DNA of 64,000 nucleotides, taken from Lepisosteus oculatus. Taxonomy: Eukaryota; Chordata; Actinopteri; Semionotiformes; Lepisosteidae. The notes below the pieces were generated by a model, which saw nothing but the letters and a program-made list of their open reading frames with translations, made no database searches and was not told the DNA's origin. Below, piece by piece: positions 10,531 through 20,985 of this stretch. The position numbers were made by a program, and so were the translations under genes. Location of the stretch: positions 44,214,490 to 44,278,489 of the forward strand of contig NC_090709.1 in NCBI RefSeq assembly GCF_040954835.1, given 5' to 3'. The number at the start of each line of letters is the position of its first letter. The first letter of the stretch is position 1.

Positions 10531-10761
10531 AACTACGTCAAACAACAAAAGGTGAAGAGCTGCTGTTGAGAACAACGCGGCCAAGCGCTCTAAGGAGCTG
10601 GCTTAAACCTCCAGGCTCTTCAGGAGCATCTGTTGGAGTCACACTGCTACAGTGTATCGCCTTGTTAAGTATCCCTTTTATTGTTGTTGCTGCCTCCAGG
10701 CGATGTAAACCAGATTCAGAAAAAAATAATTTGAACAACATTATTCCCATATTTACTTGAA

Positions 10762-10833
10762 GGCGTGGTGGACAAGTGGTAAGGTGTTGGTCTCGGAAAC
10801 CGAAGATTGTGTGTTCAAGCCTCTCCCGTGCCT
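10762..10833 (+). pseudogene. tRNA-Thr-like gene with anticodon CGG
   Basis: The 72-nt body follows tRNA-Thr(CGT): GGCGTGG pairs with CCGTGCC through two G-T pairs, with GACAAGTGGTAAGG in the D-arm and GAAGATTGTG after the anticodon stem. The anticodon loop is CTCGGAA, giving CGG (a proline anticodon) instead of CGT. The T-stem GTGTG/CTCTC has two mismatches. TTTT follows within 10 nt. It is probably a decaying copy, although a transcribed anticodon-switched tRNA cannot be excluded. Confidence 0.6.
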
Positions 10834-11190
10834 GTTTTATTTGTCTCCGCTTTCCTTTGGTTTCAAAGTCTTCAAAAACTCCATATGTAGGAGTCTCAAT
10901 AGTAAGAGAGCATAACTGTCGCCAGTGATTAGTATTCTTGCATATCCTGCCTTGTTTTTTAGTCGACAAAGCTTGTCTCTCTTCACACCCATCTTCCGAA
11001 TGATTGCCTCAGCATTGGAAAGGAACGTGCGCTTGGTACAGCCCCCCACTCCACGGTCTGATCACAAACAAATCGGATGAGCTGTCAGTCCAGGTTGGAA
11101 GTAACGTTCGAAATCACTAAAAATCTGACTTAGGAACGAGAAGACCGTGTTTTTTTAAACGATAAAATAATATACTGCCTGCAAGACTAT
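10834..11190. other. Diverged tRNA-cluster spacer
   Basis: No gene is seen. The stretch GGAACGTGCGCTTGGTACA at about 11020 closely matches GGAACGTGCGTTTGGTACA, which lies upstream of tRNA-Val(AAC) in every 3.38 kb array unit. The GTCGACAAAGCTTG part also aligns loosely. This is old sequence related to the array spacer. Confidence 0.5.
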
Positions 11191-11660
11191 GTCAAGTTCA
11201 AGTTCAAGTTTATTGTCATTATACTCATACACAGGTATATGGTATAACGAAATGCTATTTAGCTAGCTCTCGGACATAAGTAGTACAAAGAAAAAAACAC
11301 AACAACAATACAATTGTATAACAAAAGAAAGACAGAGACAACAACCAATGTGCAAAAAACAACAACAGGCAGTGTGCAAAACAACAAAAATGTAACAGGT
11401 TATGTGCAAAACCATGCATCAAAAGAATGAAATAAAGGGATAGAAATGATGGGGAGTGAGCTTTTGACATGTATGGTAGAGGTAGATTTTCAGTGTGTCT
11501 GGGTTTTTGGTAAGAAAGAAGGCACTGTGAGGCTCAGATCATAGGTGAGAGGTGAGGAGAGAGTGAGAAAGGCTGGGAGTTTAATAGTTTGATAGTGCGG
11601 GGGTAAAAACTGTTTCTGAGTCTGGTATTCCGGACCCGAATGCTCCGGTACCGTTTTCCA
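11190..11660 (-). mobile_element. LINE 3'-end fragment (L2/CR1-like, tentative)
   Basis: The start TTCAAGTTTATTGTCATTAT, followed by a ladder of A-rich short repeats with TGTGCAAAAC, is the reversed tail typical of fish LINEs. The end (CTGAGTCTGGTATTCCGGAC) resembles the C-terminal coding end read on the minus strand. It is 5'-truncated and no full reading frame remains. Confidence 0.5.
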
Positions 11661-11809
11661 TGTCATGCTAAACGCCACAAATTGTGTTCGTCCATTTGTA
11701 TCAATCATCCTAAAGTTACGGAAAATTGCATGCGACTGGTGCAATCAGCACACATTTTTTCAGGATAGTCGAGCAGTTTAAAACAGCAAATTCACAGCTT
11801 CGTGTCTTA

Positions 11810-11869
11810 TAAGCTTTGTGTTTCACTCTCCAAATAGAGGCATGGGTTCAAATCCCACTCCCGACAATC
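11810..11869 (+). pseudogene. tRNA-Leu 3'-half relic
   Basis: CTCTCCAAATAGAG forms a class II variable arm and is followed by GCATGGGTTCAAATCCCAC and TCCCGACA, the T-arm and acceptor end of tRNA-Leu. The B box is good, but the D- and anticodon arms cannot be recognised. Confidence 0.5.
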
Positions 11870-12169
11870 AGGCGTTTTACCCTGTCTTTTTTACCTGCCT
11901 TTACACTGTTTCAGTCTTGTTGTGCTCGCTGACAATCACAGTACGAGGAAAACGGAGAAACTGCTTAGCAAAAACATAACGGACAGAAAAAAGCTTAGTA
12001 AACACGTGAATGTGATGAGCAGTAGTAAGGTATGCATTCAAATGTTTAAGGCTGATTTATAACAGCAGCAGAAGAAAGGTGCAGCCTTTGTGAGAATTTG
12101 CGGGTTTTTATGCTGCTTGGACTTCTTTCAAGCCTATGAAGTGACCCCCGTTTTATTTTCATTTTCAAA

Positions 12170-12480
12170 CTTCAGAACCGAATAACAAAAAGGTTTCATG
12201 TGTGGCAGCATTCCATTGCAAATACCGTTTTCACGATGTATTCAGCGACGGGAATGAAATATTTTAGTGCTGGCTCAAATGCGAGGAATTTCAGAAAAAC
12301 CTGGAAAAGCAACGCTTGCAGTAAATGACAAATGTAAAGCGTGTAGTCAGCATGAACAGAACAACGCAATGCTCTGTAAAAACGATCTGAAGCCGCAATT
12401 ACTCTTTTATCTCAGGCAGTTCATTCCGATACGATGTTTCCGCAGAATAAATGAAATGCCGAACTCCAAACATGTTGTTG
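12170..12480. repeat. Diverged duplicate of 23440-23690
   Basis: Shared strings include TTCATGTG(T/C)G(G/C)CA, GAATGAAATATTT and ACGATCTGAAGCCGCAATT in the same order. The two copies differ greatly and neither has a convincing gene, so this is an old spacer duplication that also flanks tRNA relics. Confidence 0.6.
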
Positions 12481-13639
12481 TCATTATTGTTACTCCTGCT
12501 GCTGTAGTTTTCCCAGTGGGCAAAAGACGTACAGATGCAGCCATTCAAAGTGTGCGGTACAGACACGTACCGCAGGTAATTGGCTGCGGTATCGCGTATC
12601 ATGACGCAATATGACGCGGTCCGTGATTGGTTGACCGACAGGGCACTCGTGTTCCGTTGGTCTGTTGTAGAAAGACTTACTGTAAACGTCTTTACTGTGC
12701 CCGTTGTAGATATTGAATTTTACCACTGAAGGGAAATCTTAGTAGCTGAGCATAGAATAGGAGCATACTGTAACGCGTGTGAAGGCCATAAACGATATTA
12801 ATTTTAGAACATAAACATACAGTATATAGCTGGTCTTGGTACTTTAAAGAAAAAAATACACACCAGTATTCCATTTCTCCCTAAACATTCTAAGCATCTA
12901 AGTCTTTAACTAACGTGATACCGGAGTCAACAAGCATACTTTTAGAATTTGATTAATAGGGAATATAATATGGAATCGCGTATCTAAAGAATTTAATAAC
13001 GGTATAATTATATTCGTGTACTGCGACAGGGCTGTGTAGGGCTGTTTCGCCTCCCTGTTCATGCAATTTGTCTTGTAGCATACTGGTCTAGGTGCGTAAC
13101 TAACAATGCACAGGTTGTGTGTTTGAATCTAGCTGGTGACTTTTCTTTTAACAAACATTTCTTCGAAAAAATAGAATAGCGATATTATGGACAATCAATT
13201 GACTTTTATATTTCAAAATATTGCAACATGATCGATTCTAAGTCATTTTTGATAACTATGAATAGTCACCTTCTTCCCTTTAAAAGCTAGCAAGACAGGT
13301 TTCGATTCACATTAGCTGGTGAGCCTTGTTAAAAAAACTAATGATAATATAACATGCCACTGTTTGTTCATGAACAAAGTTATACTGAGATTTCCTTAGA
13401 TACGCGATTAAAAAATAAATAAAAATTTGAATCTCCTGCGGAACACATTCCATAAGAATCAGCGGTTTTACAGTATATATCGCCTTTAAAGGTGGCTTCT
13501 CAAAATGCTTTACGGGATAAAAACAACCAGAACAGCAGCAACAACAATATTGTATTTCATTGCACTTTGAAAACCAAGTAATAACTTAACTATACAGTAC
13601 GTGCAAACATTTCGTATGTTGCTGTCGTGAATGCCTGTG

Positions 13640-14174
13640 TACATCACGCAAAGTACATCCTGAAATGCCTCCCCCTGTTCAATCCATTGGAGCACTTGCT
13701 TGAGTCTTTCCTCTGTTTTTTAGCCTTATCATGGGGCATGTGTTGGTTTTTCTGTATCTCCATCCAAGCCTGCTGCGTACTCTTCTTATCGATGTCGGGC
13801 TAATGTTCGCACCGAGGTCAGCCCATAGCCGTCTTTGGACTTGCATCGCCGGCAGCTCATCATTTTCATCAGTCAGCTTGTCGATAGCTCGCACAATAGG
13901 ACTTGAAAAAAAAGAGATCAACAGTTAGTTTTAAAAATAATGTGCGTAGTTGTATTTACATGCAAGAAAGGTATTTTTAGAAAGTTATTTACCTTTGAAT
14001 CGTCCTCAGTTTAGATTCTCTTTGCCTCCTCTCCGCTTTATGATGTCGTCTCACTGTGCTTTCACAAACGAAGATGTCCATCGAAGCCAAATGCTGTACA
14101 ATGTCCCGTGTTGACTTCCCGTTTCTTTTCATCTTCATTATTTGGTGTGAGAGAGTCTTCGTGATTTTGGCCAT
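13640..14174 (-). pseudogene. Tc1/mariner-family transposase, 5' part only
   Basis: The minus strand starts at ATG 14174 (MAKITKTLSHQIMKMKRNG) with a helix-turn-helix domain. A clean intron follows: donor after 13993 (CAAAG|gtaaat), poly-pyrimidine tract, acceptor before 13901. Exon 2 continues with a second DNA-binding helix region (SIRRVRSRLGWRYRK), then RLKQVLQWIEQGEAFQDVLC. A one-base shift in an A-run near 13705 breaks the frame. Homology ends where the first catalytic Asp (DE motif) would be expected, so the DDE catalytic core is missing. It resembles Tc1/mariner superfamily proteins; the exact subgroup is not resolved. Confidence 0.65.
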
Positions 14175-14660
14175 TGTCCGTCTCCTTACCAAAGCGATAC
14201 AGTAGTGCAGCTTGAATTCTGTACCTATATACTGTATGGTATGGTACAGATAAAACTTACACCATACCGATGAGCTTATACCGGGGAAAGACTCCTATTT
14301 TATTTAAAACACAATACGCCAGGAAATGTGTCTGATGCATTAGCAAGTTAAAACAATTGCGTCGACAACCTGGGCGTAACAGCAGTTCCTTTTTCTGATC
14401 ACTTGCTCTCTGGATACACGTCTCACCTGTCCTGTTCTTTGTTTTCCTAATTTGCTGATTATGCCTGCTGCGATCCACTCCTACCCTCACACCTAAAGAA
14501 GACTATTTTAAATTTCTTGGCGCGGTTCATTGTGCAATTAACCCTTGTATGTGCTGTCCTTAAGGTGATATCTCATAAAGGTGATATGTAAAATAATATT
14601 TTTTATTATTGTTATAGAGAAACATGATCAGATTTTCCCCGGTTCAGAAAAAAAAGATCT

Positions 14661-14691
14661 AAAGTATACTAGTTTGTCACTAGTATACTTT
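14661..14691. other. Perfect 13-bp hairpin
   Basis: AAAGTATACTAGT (14661-14673) and ACTAGTATACTTT (14679-14691) are exact inverted repeats with a 5-nt loop. It lies in the AT-rich interior of the transposon. No gene is next to it. Confidence 0.7.
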
Positions 14692-15916
14692 TAATACAGT
14701 CTTTGCTGTGCTCTTGAGGATCCTTGTGATATTTCGAGCTCTGGTTGGATGATAAGTGTCGCAGTTTAAATAATTTTTGTAGTTGGAAATTATGAAACGC
14801 TCTGTTAAAAGCAAGGGAGTTTTTGTGTCCTTTACAGTAAAAGAAAATGCCTGACAGAGAAGGGCTTGGACAGATTCCAAGTGCATTTTTGCAATTTACA
14901 TTGCATTGTGCTGCTGTAATACAGTTTAAAATAATTAAAAGTCTAAACAGTATCAGCTTTATTTATGGGTTGCAATTTAAAAAAAAAGTCAAAAACCGCA
15001 CTCAAAATGCAATTTAGAGCTTTCTGGCAAGAGGAGACACCCCAATTAATAATGTAATATGCCCCTGTTTGTGCATGAATAAGGTTATACTGCTATTTCC
15101 TCAGATACGCGATTACAAAAATTTAAAAAAAAAATTGAATCCCCGGCGGAACCGGGCATCCATAAGAATCAAGTAATAGGTTTATTCCACGCTGAAAAAA
15201 GAAAGCAAACACATTCCATAAGAATTGGCGCTTTTATATATCACCTTTAAAAGGTGGCTTCTCAAAACGCTTTACAGGATAAAAACAACAATAACATTGT
15301 ATTTCATTGCACTTTGACAGATCGTCCTTAAATCAAAACAGTAACCCTACACCATTTTATTTTTTCAAAGAAATGTTTGTTAAAAAAAAAAGTCATGGTT
15401 GTAGCTGGATTCAAACACCCTACATGAGATATACAAGTCAGTAACCTAGCCCACAGCACCACTGGCAAGGTCGCATGAGGTGTGTTGAAAAAGCCCTAGA
15501 GAAACAGTATCAGCAGACATTGTACAGCGTGTACTATTCTTGTGTTGCGGTACATGAATATAATTATATCATTATTAATTTCTTTAAATACGCTATTCAA
15601 TATTATATTCCCTTTTAATCAAATATATACTGTATGTTTATGTTCCAAAATTAATATCGTTTATGGCCTTCACACGCGTTGCAGTATGCTCCTATTCTTT
15701 TTATGCTCAGCTACCAAGATTTCCCTTCAGTGGTAAAATTCCATATAAATATTCAATACTTAAACGGGCACAGTTAAGACATTAAATATACATATACATA
15801 CTGTATACAGTACAGTTTGCATACAGTAATATGTTTATGTTCCTAAATCAATCTCTTTTATGAGCATGTGATGCGAAAGGCATGGTGAATCGGAAATTCT
15901 CAAAGATTACTGTACT

Positions 15917-16162
15917 TTGCATGATTGGAAACAAATGAGTGATTGCGAAACGCTGTGGTGTTACTTTTACAAAGACGGTCAACGAAAAAAAGAATGTGGA
16001 CCAGGGCAATACTTTGAGTTTACAGGTTGTCCAAGGTCATTCATGATTAATACTATTAGTAATATCTTCGTTAAAGACTTTGATGGCGACAACTCAAACA
16101 TGAGAGGTTGTGCTTTATTAGCTCCACCTTGTGGAAATTCCGGATACTATTATTTTACTTAA
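15917..16162 (+). CDS. Unrecognised cysteine-rich open frame (81 codons)
   Basis: The frame starts at ATG 15917 and ends with TAA at 16162. It has six cysteines in the first half and near the end (DCETLWCYFYKDG, KKECGPGQYFEFTGC, MRGCALLAPPCGNSG) and no signal peptide or membrane segment. The composition is protein-like: balanced, with Trp/Tyr/Phe around the cysteines, unlike the surrounding AT-rich noise. I do not recognise a family. It may be an exon fragment carried by a transposon, or chance. No splice sites were confirmed and there is no second copy in the window. Confidence 0.25.
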   Translation: MHDWKQMSDCETLWCYFYKDGQRKKECGPGQYFEFTGCPRSFMINTISNIFVKDFDGDNSNMRGCALLAPPCGNSGYYYFT

Positions 16163-16539
16163 GGTACCACGTGGTATTATGAGGTACTATACGAGAATTT
16201 ATGGTAACTCGTGGTAGGCTGCGTCAAGTGCACAGCAAAATAATGAGGTATCGCCTGCTCGTTTTGAATGGCTGCATCTATATACAGTAAATTTTATAAT
16301 CACATAAATCAGCAAATTTCTTCAGATCTTCATCTGTAATTATTTATACTCTTTCCTAAATTTAAGATGGTTTTCTCCACCCTATTAAAATTGTTCACAT
16401 CCAACATCCACATTCAATTAGACAGAATGTAATTGATCATTTAGAGCAGAATGTTTTCCTGAAGTTCAATGTAGATCAGTTTTGTGTGACAGTAATGACC
16501 ACTAGAGGACAGTTTTTGGACGGTGAATTCCCTCCCTAC

Positions 16540-17394
16540 CTTTCTTCAGCTTGCTGTTCTGGATCAGCTGCCCCGCTAACAGGGCAAGCACTACAAAGAG
16601 CAGAGCCCCCAGCAGCAGGAGGACCAGGGGTGAGATGGACAAGCCTGTCTGGGGTGTTGTCCTGGTGCTGCCTGAGCAAGGAGACAGATCAGAAAATGAA
16701 CTTGTGTCTTAATCTTGTGTTCATCTGTACAGAGACTAGAAACTGGGGATTTTACCCGTCTTCAAGGAAGAAGTGCTGGTTGAAGTAGGAAGAGCAGTAA
16801 TACAAGATAAAATGATTTTGATGAGGAGATTCACAGCAGTTCTTCTGTATTTCTTGACAAAAATGAAACAGAGAGGCCATGGTTTATAGACAGCAGTACT
16901 CCTGAGAATCAGCAGCAGCATTTAGACGAATGGAAGCGTCTCGTATTCCCTTCTGTCAACTGCATTACCCGTCATCATTGGATGGTTTTGAGATCCCAAA
17001 CCTGAAGAAAAAGGAAAAGGGATGGTTGAGATTCAGAAAGCACAAAAGAGGTCATAGCCAAGACAAATACACACTACATTAATATAGAGCATTTAATAGC
17101 CAGGGCTCACACTAATTGTTTTTCTAATAGGCAGAATATGTGTTGGCTTCTTCATTATTATTTACATCTGTATTCCTGTAGTGAGAGCAGCCCTGAACAC
17201 CCTGAGACCTCCAGCTGCTCCCACTCACCTGTACAGGTGACCACAGCATCCTCCTTGTGCCAACAGTCACTCTGTCCCAGGGGAGCATGCCAGCAGTTCC
17301 GCACGTGAAGCTCACTACCCCTGCAGTTCACCTCAGCCAGACAGATGGTGCTGTTTCATCTTCCAAATGAGTAGTTTCCCCACTGCATTTAGCT
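16540..17394 (-). pseudogene. SRCR-domain receptor, 3' exons (CD163/WC1-like), damaged
   Basis: Exon 17229-17394 encodes the second half of a scavenger receptor cysteine-rich domain: NSTICLAEVNCRGSELHV, then RNCWHAPLGQSDCWHKED and AVVTCT, with the family's Cys spacing. A TGA falls just before it (FGR*NST), and the reading upstream of FGR is shifted. Its donor (ACAG|gtgagt) joins in phase to exon 16540-16671, which gives STRTTPQT, a hydrophobic membrane helix (SPLVLLLLGALLFVVLALLA) and GQLIQNSKLKK, ending at a gt donor. Known relatives are type I membrane receptors of immune cells. No cytoplasmic exon was found. The stop suggests a pseudogene, unless the exon starts after it. Confidence 0.65.
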
Positions 17395-17682
17395 GAAGAG
17401 AAGACATCCGTGCCTTGGAGTCTCAAATCCTGTTCCACAGCCTCAGGCCAGGAAACATGTTCAAGTGAGTTTACAGGATGTGGCCATAAGTTGATAAAGT
17501 AAATCAGTTCTTAAATTGTTTCACAGGTATGCGCCACATAACAAGATAGGGGCTACATACACTTTAAAAAAAATAATAACCAATCGCGTCAGTGCACTGA
17601 ACCAGAGAGTAGCCTAGCTGTATTCTGCATTGATGTTTAATAGATGTTTCAAGCCAGGAAGGAAGAAAATAGACTGGAGCAT

Positions 17683-17968
17683 AAAGTGGTAGCAGAGTGG
17701 TGGCTCTGTGACTAAGGATCTGTCCCCGTAACTGGAAGGTTGCCAGTTCAGATCCCACAGCTGGCAGAGGAATCCTACTCTGTTAGGCCCCTGAGCACGG
17801 CCCTTAACCCTAACTGCTCCAAGGGTGCTATACAATGGCAGACCCTGTGCTCTGACCCCAAGGTTTGCTCCCCGTCTGTGTCTTCACAGAGAAAAGCTGC
17901 GGTATGTGAAAAGATGAATTCCTAATGCAAGAAATTGTATAGGGCTAATAAAGAAACATTAAAATTAA
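17683..17968 (+). mobile_element. tRNA-derived SINE
   Basis: The head has pol III boxes: GTGGTGGCTCTGTGACTAAG (A-like) and GGTTGCCAGTTCAGATCCCA (B-like). The body carries CCCCTGAGCACGGCCCTTAA and CTGCTCCAAGGG, a pattern common in fish SINEs, and the tail ends in AATAAAG-type sequence near 17950. A tail remnant of the same family is at about 29115-29185. It is about 285 bp and looks nearly full length. Confidence 0.7.
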
Positions 17969-18007
17969 GTGTCTCTGTCTGTTAATCAGCTTTATTTTGT
18001 TCTCTAG

Positions 18008-18123
18008 ACCACTGGTCCCTCAGGTTAGCTGGAGGAGGTGCCTGCTCTGGGAGGGTTGAGGTATATCACAATGGCTCTCGGGGTACAGTCTGTGATTACT
18101 CCTGTAACCTGCAGGATGCCCAG
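18008..18123 (+). pseudogene. SRCR half-domain exon on the opposite strand
   Basis: After a good acceptor (TTGTTCTCTAG) the plus strand encodes the first half of an SRCR domain: [19 protein letters not shown] then [16 protein letters not shown], followed by a gt donor (CAG|gtaggc). The matching second half of such a domain lies on the minus strand at 17229-17394. The frame is open over 116 nt. No neighbouring plus-strand exon could be found, so it is treated as an isolated, displaced exon. Confidence 0.7.
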
Positions 18124-18556
18124 GTAGGCTCCAGACTCCCACTACCCTCTGAATAAGGAAGTGGCTCCTGTCAATTGAGAAAGCATTTAATCTCAAAAAC
18201 ACCTTAAATATGAGACCAACAGCAAAAGCTTTGTTTTTAACATGCTGTTGTATTGTTCCTGAAGCCCAAATAAGTGCAGCAAGTCAGTCATGTTCCCCCA
18301 AAACTCCCATTATTTTAGGTTTGATGAAAAAGTGCATAAAGACTTTTGTTCAGAAATCAGATTAACTACAGAGTGAAGGGTGTGGGTTAATTCTTTGTGA
18401 TGGTTTTGGCCTTATGAACCCACCCCTCCCTTTTTTCCTGCATACATACTTCCCAATTAACTGTCACTGCTAGTGGCAGAACAAGTTGTCACCTTTCTGT
18501 GCTTTTGGTCATTAGAAATATTACAGTCTTTGATAAAAAGACTTACTTTAGTCTCC

Positions 18557-20876
18557 TCATGTCTTAGTGCTTAAACTGAACCTAGGTACATTACCCCACT
18601 TACTACTCCAGCCGCCCCCCCAGCTGAAAAGGGGGAGGGGAGGGGGTGATGATTCTCCAAAGTCCTCTGCTCCCTCCACATCCTCACTGGTGCTCTCAGC
18701 ATCTTGTCCTGCAGCCTCTCTGTCCCCTCGAGCCCCCTCAGCATCTTCACTGGAGCTCTGAGGGTCTCCCTCCTCATCCTCAGTCCAGGCAGATTCCACA
18801 CCCAGAGGACCCTCTACTGGTGCCACAGCCACCCTACTGCTGGTCACCAGGCTCCTGGTACCTGTGGACAAGCAGCACCCAGCAGCGAGGGATCTGCTTC
18901 AGCTGGAGACCAACAGTGATGCTACTCATCTAAACAGCCACTTTGCCCAGGAAGGATCATTCCTCATAGTTCTCTGTTGGGCAGAGATGTATCAACAAGG
19001 GATAAAGAACCAGACCCACCTCCATTCTGTCTGCCAGCACACCTGGACTCACAGCAGACACAGACCTCATGGTCACCATACAGCTCCTCCCACCTGGAGG
19101 AGAGGAGGACAGGTGAGGTCCCACCTGGCATGTCCCAGAGCACCCTCAGCAGGCTCCTTGCAGAAGTACCTCTTTGCCTCCCTGTTGTAGGTGCAGGACT
19201 TGGTCCCTGGTGTTGCTTTAGCAGGAGCCACAGCCATGACACAGTGCATGTACAGCTCAGTCACTTCATGCTGCAAGAGGGATGGTCACAGCATTAAGGG
19301 ATCAAGGCCAATAGAGGGACAGAGAAGGAACTTCTGCCATCAGTGAAGGCAAGCTGGCAGCTCTAGGCACTACAGCTGCCACAGTCTGGTTCACATCTAG
19401 ATCATGGATGGAAAAGCAGACCATGAATCAGTAGAGCAGGAAGGCTGAGCAGCCTTTGAGAGCAGTACCTTCCTGGACAGCTTCTTCTGGAAGAGGAAGG
19501 CATCAATTGTGAAGCGGAGCACATCCTTCTGCTTGGAGGGGACAAACCTGGACAGGCAGCCATCTGCCTTGCTGTCCACCATGCACCTGGGGACAAGGAC
19601 AAGGATGAACCCCTGCAGGCTCTCGGGGCTCCTGTCCACCTCTCCTCCCAGAAGGGGCCGTACCCCAAGTTGTCGATCACGGGGAAACGGGGCTGGGAGT
19701 GCTGGTCCGGTTTCTCCGTTACGTAACACAAGTGAATGTACAGCCTCTGCTCCGCTGTGGCAAAGTAGGCAGTGGCCTGGAAGTACATGGGCTGACCCAG
19801 GAAGTACTCATCCTTAGGAGAGAGCCGGACCCAGTGGGCTGGAGAGAGAGAGAGGCAGCATTACACCTGCACACAGCACCCCCTGCAGGCAGGTGGAGCC
19901 ACTCGCTCAAGGAGCTTACAGTTGGTGGTGAGCAGGACAAAGCTGTGCTTGTTCTTCAGGTCCTTGAAGAAGGTCCTTCTCCTGGCCCACGTGGGGACAT
20001 AGCCAACCTTGTAGGAGTAGTGGAACCTGCAGGACAGAGGGGATGAGGGGCTTCTGGACACTTTCCCAGCGGCTTCTCAGCAGCAGCAGAGCCCTGCCTA
20101 CCTGTTGTAGGAGCACTTGACCGGCACAGAGAAGGGAATGAAGCGATGCACAGGTGCACTGGAGGAGGGCGGGGCATAGCGGAGAGTGTTGGAGTACACC
20201 AGGCGGCCCTGGACAACCTGCAGGGTCACAGAGGAAGGGATATTCCCAGGAAAGGCAACCCCGACACTGGCCCTACAGCTCACATCGATACACTGCCTGT
20301 AGATGAAGACCCGCTTACCGATCGCTCGGTGCCGCACTCGTGAAGCCCGTAGATGAAGTAGAAGTAAAGGCGTGTGGTTCGGCTGACGCTGCAGTTGCCC
20401 AAGGTCACCTCCGATGGCCGACAGCTGAAGCCGAACAGGAGCCGACTGACCCTCACGTACATCCTGCTGGAGTCGCACCACACAGCCACTCCTCGGGTGC
20501 CCCCGATGGCCGGGCGAGCCGGCTGCCGCCCTCGCTGGGGAGGAAACAGGACGCTCTTGATGTAGGCGGGTAAGGGGCGGCTGCCGGCTTCGGGCTTCAT
20601 CTTCTCCTTGTCGAAGTAGGGCGAGTACGCGTCTCTGGACACGGGAAGGCGGCGAAAGTCGGGAGCCAAGGACTGCGAGTCGTTCTCGCTTGCAGACAGG
20701 TCTTCGGAGGGCGCATCTGCCAGGTTCAAATCCTCCGACTGGGCTGCGTCTTCAGGAGCCGGGAGGTCGGCCTGGAGCGCCAATTCCCGAGAGTCCCAGC
20801 CAGCCGGCCCGGCGGAGATCAGTGCGGGGAGCCCGGCCCCTGCGCACAGGCACAGCACAAAGAGAAACGAGCGCAT
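18557..20876 (-). CDS. Zona pellucida sperm-binding protein 3-like (ZP3-type egg-coat protein), 8 exons
   Basis: Inferred exons, minus strand: 20876-20319, 20217-20102, 20026-19920, 19838-19664, 19586-19469, 19270-19170, 19093-19020, 18861-18557; about 517 codons. All introns are gt-ag, all junctions are in phase and no stop interrupts. Residues 1-22 form a signal peptide (MRSFLFVLCLCAG). An acidic Ser-rich stretch follows, then ZP-N (VWCDSS, GNCSV, GLHECGT, LVYSN, VKCSYNR) and ZP-C (YFQATAYF, CMVDSKADGCLSRF, LRFTIDAFLF, LYMHCVM, VCVCCESRC). After CCESRC comes an acidic Ser/Glu tail without a membrane anchor. Family members polymerise into the egg envelope and bind sperm. The ATG at 20876 is chosen because only it opens directly into the signal peptide. 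The last exon's end is less certain. Confidence 0.85.
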
Positions 20877-20977
20877 CGCCAAATTGACGTCCCGCTAAAC
20901 TGCTACAGAAGTAAGACACATAAACCACCAAACTGTGTTGAAGCAAGAGAGCATAAAGTGTGAACGCGGTGACTAGG

Positions 20978-20985
20978 TTTTTATA
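20978..20985 (-). promoter_or_regulatory. TATA box candidate of the ZP3-like gene
   Basis: TATAAAAA on the minus strand lies about 105 nt upstream of the chosen ATG, a plausible position for a short 5' leader. A CACGTG E-box lies further upstream at 21196-21201. Oocyte genes of this type are known to use E-boxes bound by FIGLA, but this site is only inferred. Confidence 0.45.

Larger units (their letters stand above)
12690..15790. mobile_element. Tc1/mariner-type DNA transposon with long inverted repeats, nested and broken
   Basis: The left part (12690-13030) and right part (15540-15790) are inverted copies of each other, sharing CTGTGCCCGTT, TTTTACCACTGAAGGGAAAT and GTGAAGGCCATAAACGATAT. 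Between them lies a minus-strand transposase remnant (13640-14174). Inside is a direct duplication of about 220 bp (13360-13575 and 15050-15315); its second copy is interrupted by a short foreign fragment (AGTAATAGGTTTATTCCACG, also at 29223). tRNA-like relics occur near 13085-13135 and, inverted, near 15405-15475. It is non-autonomous in its present state, and the outer boundaries are approximate. Confidence 0.65.

Noticed and set aside
10538-10969. 143-codon minus-strand frame
   Set aside because: It overlaps the tRNA-Thr-like gene and spacer and has no recognisable domain.
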